DNA of 64,000 nucleotides from contig CAKQDA010000006.1 of assembly GCA_934218695.1 (NCBI GenBank), positions 32,497-96,496 of the forward strand, given 5' to 3'. The position numbers and the translations under genes are program-made. Below are positions 1 to 8,602 of this stretch, piece by piece. The notes beneath the pieces were generated by a model that made no database searches, had not been told where the DNA came from, and saw only the letters and a program-made list of their open reading frames with translations. Positions within the stretch are counted from its first letter, which is position 1. The number at the start of each line of letters is the position of its first letter. Source of the stretch: an uncultured Succinivibrio sp. Lineage in GTDB: Bacteria; Pseudomonadota; Gammaproteobacteria; Enterobacterales; Succinivibrionaceae.

Positions 1-59
1 AAAATCTTTGTGGTATATTCTCATGGCATGTTATAAATTTTAGTGCATAGATAACAACC

Positions 60-824
60 ATGACCATAGATATTTACACATTTCTTATTGTTTGTCCCTT
101 CGTCTTTTTATCTGGATTTGTAGATGCAATTGCAGGAGGTGGTGGGCTAATTTCTCTTCCAGCCTACTTTATTTCTGGATTACCTACTCACTTTGCGCTG
201 GGAACCAATAAATTAAGTGCCATGCTAGGAACAGCACTTACTACCTATAAATATGCAAGGCTGGGATACATTGATGTTAGGAGAGCATTTTTCTGTATAC
301 TTTGTGCATTTGCCGGTTCATCCATAGGAGCAAAGCTGGCCCTTTTAGTACCAGACAGAGAATTTAAAATAACACTTTTATTTGTCCTTCCAATAACAGC
401 CTTATATCTTTTAAAAAGCAGAAACTTTGGAAATGAAATAAACAAAAATTTTAGTGAAACAGTTATTGTTTCCTTATGTGCAACTGTATCTTTACTCGTC
501 GGAATATATGACGGCATTTACGGCCCCGGAACCGGAACCTTTCTTTTAATTGGTTTTTGTACTTTTGCAAACTGCAGCTTAAATAATGCAAACGGATTGG
601 CTAAAGCCGTAAATCTGGCCACAAATGTGGCAGCTTTCACTGTTTTCTGTATAAATGACTCTGTAGTATTTTCCCTGGGTCTAATTGCGGGAATATTCAG
701 TATTTTAGGAAATTACGTAGGAGCAAAATTTTTTGAAAAAAGAGGAGCCATTGGAACAAAACCTATTATGGTATTTGTGATTTTAATCTTTATTATCAAG
801 ATCTGTTACGATCTGATAGCTTAA
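60..824 (+). CDS. TSUP (TauE/SafE, YfcA-like) membrane permease
   Basis: A 254-residue, strongly hydrophobic protein with about seven to eight predicted membrane segments. The N-terminal segment carries the TSUP signature GFVDAIAGGGG (about residues 19-29) followed by ALGTNKLSA, which closely matches the YfcA branch of the TauE/SafE family. A second half-repeat follows around residues 140-160 (GIYDGIYGPGTGTF), as expected for this internally duplicated family. Family members are thought to export sulfite, sulfoacetate or other small organic anions across the inner membrane; the substrate here cannot be read from sequence. No clear Shine-Dalgarno precedes the ATG, but the next in-frame ATG (residue 55) lies past the signature. 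It stands alone on the plus strand, with no partner gene nearby. Confidence 0.85.
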   Translation: MTIDIYTFLIVCPFVFLSGFVDAIAGGGGLISLPAYFISGLPTHFALGTNKLSAMLGTALTTYKYARLGYIDVRRAFFCILCAFAGSSIGAKLALLVPDREFKITLLFVLPITALYLLKSRNFGNEINKNFSETVIVSLCATVSLLVGIYDGIYGPGTGTFLLIGFCTFANCSLNNANGLAKAVNLATNVAAFTVFCINDSVVFSLGLIAGIFSILGNYVGAKFFEKRGAIGTKPIMVFVILIFIIKICYDLIA

Positions 825-1220
825 AAATAGTACTTACAGATATTTTCTATGTACTAGGATATTTCAGAAGTGTCTAACGTCAGGAAACCTATAAAAGTTC
901 AAATATATGTTCTTTAACCGGCAGGTAATCTTTCATTGTAATTCAGAAATTAGAAATTCTTTAATAAGCCATAATGACTAAGATCCTGGATTTGTTCTAA
1001 ATAAATGAAGACCTGATCTGCTAGTGTAATGTAAGAACTTAAGATCTGAACATAGCTGTTCCAAACATGACCATATACCCAAGAAAAATACACCCAGAGA
1101 TAAAGGAATCATTTTATTAAACAGAACGAAACTTAAAATCTGCAACTACTAGACAATCCTGTAAAAATTGAATTGAGTTGGTATTTTGGGGCAAGTTAGA
1201 AATTTTATGAGATGAATTCA
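825..1220. other. Intergenic stretch without recognisable genes
   Basis: About 400 bases between the TSUP permease and tRNA-Leu. I see no ORF with a ribosome binding site, no strong terminator after the permease (only a weak AGTAC/GTACT pairing near 827-872) and no repeat. It could be decayed sequence. Confidence 0.6.
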
Positions 1221-1307
1221 TGGTGCCGGAGGTGGGACTCGAACCCACACGCTTTTAAGGGCGGCGGATTTTGAATCCGCTGCGTCTACCAATTCCGCCA
1301 CTTCGGC
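1221..1307 (-). tRNA. tRNA-Leu (anticodon CAA)
   Basis: The reverse complement folds as a class II tRNA of 87 nt including an encoded 3' CCA. The anticodon arm is GCGGA-TTCAAAA-TCCGC, giving anticodon CAA (reads UUG). The D arm has GGTAGACGC, a long variable arm follows, and the T arm is GTGGG-TTCGAGT-CCCAC. The acceptor stem GCCGAAG/CTCCGGC has one A-C mismatch at pair 5-68. E. coli leuX has the same anticodon and also lies downstream of the lptFG region. Confidence 0.96.
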
Positions 1308-1359
1308 ACAGAATGGACACATTATATAGAGAGTCGATTACTTTGTCAAAGCTCAATTT

Positions 1360-2424
1360 CTATGATTTTCTGTTCAAAAGGTAAATTGCAAGTCCTGCAA
1401 AAATAATAGTTGCAAATGACGCTCCCACGATTGGTGGCACACCATACACAATTGAGAAAGGGGCTACAATCTGATTTAGAACGTAGTATCCAAAACCCAG
1501 AGAAATACCTGACAGAATTCTGGTGCCCATATTCATAGAACGTAGCGGACCAAAAATAGTTGATAAAGCAAGAAGAAGCATAACCAGCATTACCATTGGA
1601 GACATAAATTTATTGTATAAGACAAGACGATAGCGAGATGAATCTACGTCATTGTGCTCAATGTAGTTAATGTAGTCATAAAGCTGAAATACTGATAAAT
1701 TTTCTGAAACATCACTTAATACTTCTATTCTCTTTAAGTTAATGCCTATTTTCCAGATCTGTTTATCGATATGCTCATGAACAATACCTTCATCATTTAT
1801 GGTTACCTTGTTGACATCGTACATTACCCAGTCGTCTTTCTCGTATTTACCAATATGAGCGCGGCTGTATGATTTCAATTTATTTCCATCTGTCTCATAA
1901 CGAACAACACCTGTTAGCATATTACCGTTAATAATACTTAAAATGCCAATGTAGTTGTTTTCTTCTTTAATCCAGGATCCCTTAGTTGTAAATGTCACAC
2001 CAAGATTCGATGAGGCCTTGTCATAATTCTCTTCAGCGATTTTCTCAAGTCTAGGAGCAATAAATTCTCCAATGCATAAGATAACGATAATTAACGGTAT
2101 TAAACTTTTTACACAAGATACACCTATATTCAGCTTTGACAGGCCAATTGACTGCAGAATGATAATTTCAGAATTTCTTGCCATCATACCTAGTCCGACA
2201 ACGCCGCCAATAAGAATTGACACAGGGAAAAAGGTAACACAAATACCTGGGATTTTATACATCACAAATTGGATCACAAACATAAAGTCAATGGATCCAC
2301 GACCTATATAACGAAGCGCATCAATAAAAGTAATAAGGCCTGCGAACAGTGTCATGCACAGTGTAACCAGCAGCACTGACAAAATAATATTTTTACCTAC
2401 ATATCTGTCCAGAATTCCGTACAT
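1360..2424 (-). CDS. lptG: LPS export ABC transporter permease LptG
   Basis: A 354-residue inner-membrane protein of the LptF/LptG family. Three N-terminal membrane segments, a periplasmic jellyroll domain (about residues 120-260) and three C-terminal segments are visible. The opening GILDRYVGKNI and the C-terminal FGPLRSMNMGTRILSGISLGF and YGVPPIVGA match LptG rather than LptF. With LptF and LptB it extracts lipopolysaccharide from the inner membrane and feeds the LptC-A-D bridge. GGAG lies about 10 nt before the ATG. It is not next to lptF as is usual: a divergent AraC-type gene lies between them, so lptG needs its own promoter in the 2425-2845 interval. tRNA-Leu follows 52 nt downstream on the same strand. 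Confidence 0.96.
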   Translation of the reverse strand: MYGILDRYVGKNIILSVLLVTLCMTLFAGLITFIDALRYIGRGSIDFMFVIQFVMYKIPGICVTFFPVSILIGGVVGLGMMARNSEIIILQSIGLSKLNIGVSCVKSLIPLIIVILCIGEFIAPRLEKIAEENYDKASSNLGVTFTTKGSWIKEENNYIGILSIINGNMLTGVVRYETDGNKLKSYSRAHIGKYEKDDWVMYDVNKVTINDEGIVHEHIDKQIWKIGINLKRIEVLSDVSENLSVFQLYDYINYIEHNDVDSSRYRLVLYNKFMSPMVMLVMLLLALSTIFGPLRSMNMGTRILSGISLGFGYYVLNQIVAPFSIVYGVPPIVGASFATIIFAGLAIYLLNRKS

Positions 2425-2845
2425 AGATTTTATACTCCATTCAACTCGTCACATTTTATCATACGATGGTAAAAAACACTTAGCTCGTAAAGCAACCGAA
2501 TCACTTTTGAAAAGAAAAAAAAGAAACGGTAACATTACTTTATTAAAAGATAAAATTTAAGCATGACATTTTTATTTTTTTTGATAAAACGGCTATCATA
2601 TCATTATTTTATGCTTCATCTACTGATAACATAATGACTGTAAGCACATCATTATTTTTAAATAGCCTATTTTAATTGATGAATTATATATATCGTGTAT
2701 TATTATTTCATGATAAAATTATTATAAGAATAAGTTTAGGATCTAGTTTTTCGTTGTTTTGCTCAGATTTTTGAGCCTAATTTATCGAAACATTCTAGAA
2801 AGGCTTTATATAAAAATATATAAAGAATATTTGTTAAAAAAGATT
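2425..2845. promoter_or_regulatory. Divergent lptG / araC-type intergenic region
   Basis: About 420 very AT-rich bases between the lptG start and the preferred start of the AraC-family gene. It must hold promoters for both, but several AT-rich -10-like hexamers compete and I cannot choose one. It contains A-rich tracts at 2505-2525. A reading from a TTG at 2759 would lengthen the regulator by 29 residues. Confidence 0.4.
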
Positions 2846-3739
2846 ATGAAGACAAATTATCCAATACCAGTTAGAGAAAGAACTATTAACTTTCCTTTCG
2901 AATACTATCATTATGATAGGACTGATGACTTTTTTGTGGTCCCATTTCATTACCACGAAGAACAGCAGCTGTTCAGAGTGATAAAAGGGAGTGTTACGAT
3001 TTCTGTAAATTCACATCTCATTACTTTAAATGAAGGTGACTGCGGTCTTGTAGGAGCAAATGCTGTACATGCATGTCAGCCTTGCTCTGAGGATACTGAG
3101 TATGAGTCAGTTACATTTAATTTCAGAGATATTTATGATCTTTCAATGTCTCATTATTCAATTATAAAAATGATTGTTACTCATCAGCTTGAGATAAAGA
3201 CATTTTTCACAAAAGAACAAGATAAAGAGATGACTGACGCTATCGAAGATATTTTCAGTCATGTAAAAGATGATGATTTGTGCGCCAGCATCAGGCTCGT
3301 AGGAAAACTAACTAACCTTATTGCCCTTGTTGTTGAAAAAAATGATTACACACTCTACGACAATGAGGTTGCAGGCAGATTTTATAAACACTTCACAAAA
3401 GCAAATAACGTCTTTAGATATATTTTTGATAACTACACAAATGATATCTCACTTGAGGATATGGCAAAATCCGTTGAATTATCAGAAAAATATTTCTGTA
3501 AATTTTTCAAAGAGCTTACAAGCTACAGACCAATGGAATATCTCAATAAATTCAGAACAGAAGTTGCTGCCATAGAACTTACTACTACACTAGACAGTGT
3601 CAATGAAGTAGCCAAAAGATGCGGATTTAAGGATCCTTGTTACTTTACAAAGCTCTTCAAAAGATTTGTTGGTGTTTCTCCAAGGGAATACAGAGAAAAT
3701 CATCCTAATCTAATGTCATATGCTTACAGAAATGATTAA
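2846..3739 (+). CDS. AraC-family transcriptional regulator with N-terminal cupin
   Basis: Read from the ATG at 2846 this is a 297-residue regulator. The open frame reaches a TTG at 2759, but those 29 residues are basic, lie before the conserved part and lack a ribosome binding site. The N-terminal half is a cupin sensor domain (HYHEEQQLFRVIKG, then LNEGDCGLVGANAVHACQP). The last ~95 residues form the double helix-turn-helix DNA-binding domain: ISLEDMAKSVELSEKYFCKFF, then VNEVAKRCGFKDPCYFTKLF and the end motif GVSPREYR. AraC-type regulators of this layout usually sense a sugar or carboxylate and activate nearby or distant transport genes. No matching catabolic gene lies beside it, so its target is unknown. 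It separates lptG from lptF and ends convergent with lptF over a shared terminator. Confidence 0.9.
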   Translation: MKTNYPIPVRERTINFPFEYYHYDRTDDFFVVPFHYHEEQQLFRVIKGSVTISVNSHLITLNEGDCGLVGANAVHACQPCSEDTEYESVTFNFRDIYDLSMSHYSIIKMIVTHQLEIKTFFTKEQDKEMTDAIEDIFSHVKDDDLCASIRLVGKLTNLIALVVEKNDYTLYDNEVAGRFYKHFTKANNVFRYIFDNYTNDISLEDMAKSVELSEKYFCKFFKELTSYRPMEYLNKFRTEVAAIELTTTLDSVNEVAKRCGFKDPCYFTKLFKRFVGVSPREYRENHPNLMSYAYRND

Positions 3740-3761
3740 AAATTTCGACATTACTTCCCCC

Positions 3762-3789
3762 AAAAATGTAGCTTACGCTGCATTTTTTT
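3762..3789 (+). terminator. Bidirectional intrinsic terminator between the AraC-type gene and lptF
   Basis: Stem AAAAATGTAGC / GCTGCATTTTT with loop TTAC and one G-U pair, ending in a T run on the plus strand. The A run on the 5' side gives a T run when read on the minus strand, so it can serve both convergent genes. Confidence 0.85.
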
Positions 3790-3804
3790 GTTAAATTTCA
3801 TCAG

Positions 3805-4935
3805 TTAGTTCTTTTCAGTCTTTACAACAATATTAGATTTTTTTCTTTTTACTCTTTTCTTCATGTCAATGTTCAAAGGAACTGCTACAAATAGAAGGTA
3901 AATTACAGGTACAATGTACATTCCAGGATACAGAGGAATTTTCTCTGAATTTAATAGGTTTCTGATTGACAATAACGCCAGATAATAGCTTACAAACAGT
4001 AAAATTGCTGGTCCCAGACGAGCAAACTTACCCTGACGAGGATTAATCATCGAAAGAGGAATCGCTAAAAGAGAAAAAATAAAACACCCCAAAACAGGAG
4101 CTATTCTCCACTGAAGTTCAACTTTAGCCTTAACTTTCTCTGATGCAATTAAATCTGATGTAGAAATGCCCTGAAGAACATCAGGCTTTAATAATGCGTT
4201 GTTTTTATCTGAAGGTACAGGAATGGACAAGGTATCATAGCTTGTCTTTTTCAAAGAACTATCTTTACCACTTGGCTGGTAGAGGTTTCCTTCTCCTAAA
4301 GTCAGCCACCTTACCCCATCTTCATCTGTACGTATGGAACCTTTTTTTGCTACATTAAATACAGTCTCTTTGTTTTGAGCCACTACAGAATTGAGATTTT
4401 TAATAACTACTACTTGTTCGAGTGACTTGTCTTTTTTGTCACCACCGTTAACAGTCTGAATATAAATGGTGTAATCACCGAAATCTGAAAACTTACCGCT
4501 TTCAATCGGCATATAACTAGGATTATTTTGAGTGTTGTTACTCAGAACCTTCTGTTCATAGGTTGCTTTAGGCATCAGATATAAGCAGTTTACCGCAGTT
4601 AAAATTGAGGTAATGAAAGCTAACAGCATGCCAATCTTCATAAAGGTGGCACCGGAAATACCAATAGATTTCATAACCACCATTTCTGAATCAGAAGACA
4701 TTCTTGATAAGGAGACAATAATACCTACATACAGAGTCATAGGAAGTAAAATGAATCCGACAGAAGGCATAGAATACAGTACAAGTTCCGATACAATATT
4801 CACAGGTACTGACCCTGACGATGCCTGCCCTAGCATCTTTATCACAGTTTGACACAAAAATACCATAAAAAGCACGACAAAGCATACTACCTGAACTTTT
4901 AGAATGTCTTTAAAAATGTATCTGGTTAAAATCAA
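3805..4935 (-). CDS. lptF: LPS export ABC transporter permease LptF
   Basis: A 376-residue LptF/LptG-family permease. The start MILTRYIFKDILK aligns with the LptF N-terminus, and the C-terminal LSMINPRQGKFARLGPAI is the LptF hallmark. Topology is three membrane helices, a periplasmic jellyroll (about residues 130-275) and three helices, with a basic cytoplasmic tail. The start codon is TTG, supported by AAGG about 9 nt upstream and by the family N-terminus; no upstream ATG exists. It follows holB by 64 nt on the same strand and is probably co-transcribed with mltG-tmk-holB. Its partner lptG is displaced beyond the AraC-type gene. Confidence 0.95.
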   Translation of the reverse strand: MILTRYIFKDILKVQVVCFVVLFMVFLCQTVIKMLGQASSGSVPVNIVSELVLYSMPSVGFILLPMTLYVGIIVSLSRMSSDSEMVVMKSIGISGATFMKIGMLLAFITSILTAVNCLYLMPKATYEQKVLSNNTQNNPSYMPIESGKFSDFGDYTIYIQTVNGGDKKDKSLEQVVVIKNLNSVVAQNKETVFNVAKKGSIRTDEDGVRWLTLGEGNLYQPSGKDSSLKKTSYDTLSIPVPSDKNNALLKPDVLQGISTSDLIASEKVKAKVELQWRIAPVLGCFIFSLLAIPLSMINPRQGKFARLGPAILLFVSYYLALLSIRNLLNSEKIPLYPGMYIVPVIYLLFVAVPLNIDMKKRVKRKKSNIVVKTEKN

Positions 4936-4999
4936 AACTATTTACCTTATTTACTAATCTTGAAACTAGCATTGTAACCACACAAAGCAGAGCTATCTT

Positions 5000-6127
5000 T
5001 TAATTACCATTTTGCTTTAAAGCATGGATCCATGCTTTAACCAGTGCTATCGGAGCTTTGCTGGGGATCAATTTTTCGTCAGCACGAATATACTTAAGAT
5101 CATTGAATGCTTCAAATAAGTGGGTTGCAGGCAATCTGCACAAAGCGGACAAATCAATTCCGGCTAAGAGTACCAATTCAGAAGGCTGACATCCTGCCTT
5201 ATATTTTAGCAGTTCTGTAACAAACTTTTGCAAAATATGAGCACACTCAAAAGGTGAAACGGAAGTTAATAATGACACAAGCTCATTTTCACTTATGCTA
5301 GCTGAACGAGGATCATTGCATGAAATTGTAGCCTCAAGTTTCTGAACAACCTCTCTTGCCTCTATATCCTTTTTAGAATAATAAATCTGTAAGGCCCCTG
5401 CAGGAGAGCCATCTGCTAAAGACAATGCTGTTTTTGCCCTATTTTCATCAAAATCATCGACAACTCTATGCTTTAAATACTCTAAAGAATCCTCTACTTT
5501 CACAGAAGGGATCTGAATTTTTGTTGCTCTTGAAAGCAAAGTCGGAGGAAGATCTTCAAAAGCTTTTGTAAGCAGAATAATCATAGTATCTGCAGGAGGC
5601 TCCTCAAATGTCTTTAAGAGTGCATTAGAGGCTGATTCAAGCATTGTGTGAGCATTTGAAATTACAGCAACTTTACCATGCGAAAAGACTGAGCCTTGTG
5701 CGATCCACTCACTTAATTTACGAATTCCATCAACTCTAACACTTCTTGAAAAATTAATACTTTTATTTTCATCAGCCTGAAGAAACTCTTCAGGAGAGAA
5801 GACTCCCTCCATATTTACAATGAGATCACGAAAAGAGTGTGTCAAATCTTCGTTTTTATCGTTTTCTTCGGTAGTTGAACTTAACAGCGATATAAAATCA
5901 GGGTGTGAACCAGATCCTAGTTCATTAAACTGCAGACATGATTTGCAGGAATTACAGTAGTTTTCTTCGTGACGATTATGGCACAGATAAAGTTTTGCAC
6001 ATTCAATGGCAAGTCTTGCGCTTCCCAAATTTGGATTGCCGGCAATGATAAGCGAGTGTGGAACTCTGCCCTGTTCTAGAGAATTAGAAAAAGTGTAAAA
6101 CGATGATCTTAACCAATTATCAAGCAT
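5000..6127 (-). CDS. holB: DNA polymerase III delta' subunit
   Basis: A 375-residue clamp-loader subunit of the AAA+ family. The expected zinc-binding cysteines are present (C49, C58, C61, C64), followed by the family motif SHPDF. The P-loop position reads AGNPNLGSARLA, lacking the GK[ST] of an ATPase, as expected for delta', which is a non-hydrolysing stator in the gamma complex. The segment HTMLESASNALLKTFEEPP is the conserved delta'/gamma helix region and LLSRATKIQIPS follows. It overlaps the 3' end of tmk by 8 nt, the same tmk-holB order as in E. coli, implying translational coupling. Confidence 0.95.
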   Translation of the reverse strand: MLDNWLRSSFYTFSNSLEQGRVPHSLIIAGNPNLGSARLAIECAKLYLCHNRHEENYCNSCKSCLQFNELGSGSHPDFISLLSSTTEENDKNEDLTHSFRDLIVNMEGVFSPEEFLQADENKSINFSRSVRVDGIRKLSEWIAQGSVFSHGKVAVISNAHTMLESASNALLKTFEEPPADTMIILLTKAFEDLPPTLLSRATKIQIPSVKVEDSLEYLKHRVVDDFDENRAKTALSLADGSPAGALQIYYSKKDIEAREVVQKLEATISCNDPRSASISENELVSLLTSVSPFECAHILQKFVTELLKYKAGCQPSELVLLAGIDLSALCRLPATHLFEAFNDLKYIRADEKLIPSKAPIALVKAWIHALKQNGN

Positions 6128-6746
6128 TTAATTTATCCAAACAGGCTATCACATCCTGACTTACAGCAGAAATTTCTTGGTGGCCATCGACAACTGCAAC
6201 GAATTCTTTATGAGATTTTGCATATTCAAGATAAGTTTTACGTACCCGTTCGAAGAAATCAATTTGAGACAATTCAAACCTATCAAGCTCACCGCGATTT
6301 CTTGCTCTTTGCATTCCAAGCTTGGGATCTACATCAATAACAATAGTCAAATCTGGCCTAAAATTTCCCAAAACCACTTTTCTAATCGCATTGATATCCT
6401 CCATATTCAAACCTCTTCCACCACCCTGATAGGCAACAGTAGATAAATCATGGCGATCACATACGACATCGGTTCCCTTTTCTAATAAAGGCTTAATTAC
6501 AGTATCTACAAGCTGAGCCCTTGCTGCATACATCAAAAGAAGTTCTGTCTTGTCGCACATGATATCATCTTTCCTTGGAGCCTTTAAAAGAGCTCTAATA
6601 TCCTCAGCGATAGGTGTTCCACCAGGTTCTCTCAAGCATGCTACCCTGTGACCTTTTGATTCCATATAAGATTTAATAACTGCAATCTGAGTAGATTTTC
6701 CAGAACCTTCAGTTCCTTCCAGTGTAATAAATAGACCTTTTTTCAT
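6120..6746 (-). CDS. tmk: Thymidylate kinase
   Basis: A 208-residue enzyme that phosphorylates dTMP to dTDP with ATP, essential for dTTP supply. The P-loop GTEGSGKST is at residues 11-19, the substrate-binding REPGGTPIAEDIR follows, and the DRHDLSTVAYQGGGR signature is close to the E. coli enzyme. Length is typical. It sits between mltG and holB, matching the E. coli yceG-tmk-holB order, and overlaps holB. An 81-nt gap with a T-rich stretch separates it from mltG. Confidence 0.97.
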   Translation of the reverse strand: MKKGLFITLEGTEGSGKSTQIAVIKSYMESKGHRVACLREPGGTPIAEDIRALLKAPRKDDIMCDKTELLLMYAARAQLVDTVIKPLLEKGTDVVCDRHDLSTVAYQGGGRGLNMEDINAIRKVVLGNFRPDLTIVIDVDPKLGMQRARNRGELDRFELSQIDFFERVRKTYLEYAKSHKEFVAVVDGHQEISAVSQDVIACLDKLNA

Positions 6747-6827
6747 CTTTATTTTCTAAATAGCAATTTTTTTAATAAATAATAATATTAGGACAAAGAG
6801 CTTGTGTAGAATACCTAGTTTGATTAG

Positions 6828-8495
6828 CTAGTCGACTCTTATTATAACTTCATTCTTTTTTTTCTCAGCAATGGTAGGAGATTCCTTTTTGAAAGCATCC
6901 TTTTGAATTTGTCGAATTTTAGTCATTTTGTCGTCTTTGCCACCATCTTTTTTAGTAACAGTATTCTTATCGGATACTTTCTTATTCACACTGTTCTGTA
7001 AAAGATCCTTAGAATTATTTTCTGAATCGGTTCTAGGGCTTTCAGCATCAACTTTCATGGATGATTCTGTTTTATGTGATTGCTGTTTTTTCACGTCGTT
7101 TATGTTAACAGCTGTTTTACTCTGGGAAACTATGGTCTTCTGCTCATTATGGGAAGACTTAGAATCATTTGTTTTTGAATCTTCTGCATTTAATTCTTCT
7201 GATTTTTTCCGCACAGTCTCTGAAGATGCTTTTTTAAGATCCTTATTTTCACCATTGTTTTTTTCTTTTACATCTTCCTTAACTTTATTTTCAGAATTTC
7301 TTTTGATTGAAGAGTTTTTATTCTGCTCTTCATTCTCTGCTTCTATCAGCTCATCCTGACTGGAATCAGAGATTTTCTGCTGTTTTAAATACTCATAAAC
7401 CTTCTTTCTATATGCCTTTACAGCTCTGTTATGCTCATCTAATGTACTGCTAAAAGAATGCCCTTCTTTTGGCGAAACACCTTTTGCAACAAAATACAAA
7501 GAATTTGAGTCTTCAGGATGTAAAGCTGCATGAATAGATTTCTCCTGAGGCATACAAATAGGTGTAGGAGGAAGTCCTGTTCTTGTATAGGTGTTATAAG
7601 GGGTATCTGCTTTCAAATGTTTTTTTGTAAGCTTGCCTGAGAAATTGCGGCTTACTCCGTACATCACAGAAGGATCTGTTTGCAGGCGCATCTGATTTTG
7701 CAATCTGTTCTTAAATACAGATGAAACTTTACTGCGTTCCTCATCCAAAAATGTTTCTCTTTCTATCAAAGACGCAAGGATCAGGGCTTCATAAGGGGTA
7801 GATACAAAATCATTGGGCTCTCTGTTTTCCCACTCTTTTTTCAGTAGCTTAACCTGATTTATCATTCCTCTTTTAAACAGGTTATACAATGGTGACTTTT
7901 CGTACATTGGATAGGTAGCTGGAGCTACAAACCCCTCAAAATTATCCTTAGGTCCACCTATAAAATCTAAAAGCTCAGGCTGATCTGAAAAGACATCTTG
8001 CATAAACTTTTTATGATCTTTAATGAGAGAATAAAATTTCTTGTCATCGACCTTACGTTTACTGATGTTATTTAAGATCTTTGATAAATTGGTCCCCTCA
8101 ACAACAGTAAACGTAGGATATATCTTCTCGACCACATTACCGGCAACCATGTCTTTTAAGATATCTAAAAGGCTTTTTTTACCATCCACAAGGTACTGAC
8201 CTTTCTGTACAGCTGAATACTCCTTATGGAAACGCAGATACATATGGTCAATCTGCTTTTCAATAGGATTTGTTATAAACGCATTCAAAACAGTTGATGC
8301 ATTATCACCGTTTTTTAATGAATAAAGCTGTTCCTTATAGATGACAGGAGACTTTTGAAATGAATTTATTGACAAGTATACTACAATGCCAAAACCGCCT
8401 ATTGTCACAACTATTAAAGCTAGACAAATCAACAACAGGCGACGATAGTGCATAAGAGCACTGCTGTTCTTTTTATTTGAATTTAACTGACTCAT
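6828..8495 (-). CDS. mltG: Endolytic murein transglycosylase MltG with long charged C-terminal tail
   Basis: A 555-residue YceG/MltG protein, against about 340 in E. coli. Residues 18-43 form a membrane anchor. The periplasmic catalytic domain runs to about residue 372, with the active-site LIERE (E245/E247), FKNRLQNQMRLQTDPSVMYG, NTYTRTGLPPTPI and FVAKG...HSFSSTLDEHN. The enzyme cleaves nascent glycan strands and is thought to set their length. The final ~180 residues are a low-complexity tail rich in Lys, Ser, Asn, Glu and Asp with no recognisable fold; such tails are not part of the core family. It is first in the mltG-tmk-holB-lptF run, matching the conserved yceG-tmk-holB order. Confidence 0.95.
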   Translation of the reverse strand: MSQLNSNKKNSSALMHYRRLLLICLALIVVTIGGFGIVVYLSINSFQKSPVIYKEQLYSLKNGDNASTVLNAFITNPIEKQIDHMYLRFHKEYSAVQKGQYLVDGKKSLLDILKDMVAGNVVEKIYPTFTVVEGTNLSKILNNISKRKVDDKKFYSLIKDHKKFMQDVFSDQPELLDFIGGPKDNFEGFVAPATYPMYEKSPLYNLFKRGMINQVKLLKKEWENREPNDFVSTPYEALILASLIERETFLDEERSKVSSVFKNRLQNQMRLQTDPSVMYGVSRNFSGKLTKKHLKADTPYNTYTRTGLPPTPICMPQEKSIHAALHPEDSNSLYFVAKGVSPKEGHSFSSTLDEHNRAVKAYRKKVYEYLKQQKISDSSQDELIEAENEEQNKNSSIKRNSENKVKEDVKEKNNGENKDLKKASSETVRKKSEELNAEDSKTNDSKSSHNEQKTIVSQSKTAVNINDVKKQQSHKTESSMKVDAESPRTDSENNSKDLLQNSVNKKVSDKNTVTKKDGGKDDKMTKIRQIQKDAFKKESPTIAEKKKNEVIIRVD

Positions 8496-8602
8496 GAACT
8501 AGATTATAGATGATAATTTTGACTTTAGTCATCTACAATTAAAATTATCTCATATCTTATAGGTGAACATACATTGAGCTATAAATATCAACAAAACTGA
8601 TT

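Noticed and set aside
2354..2560. A plus-strand 68-residue ORF over the lptG start
   Set aside because: Most of it is antisense to lptG or falls in the AT-rich regulatory gap; no ribosome binding site or protein-like composition.
6928..7359. A 143-residue plus-strand ORF
   Set aside because: It lies opposite the low-complexity MltG tail; its Ser/Phe-rich translation is a mirror of the Lys/Glu codons and it has no ribosome binding site.
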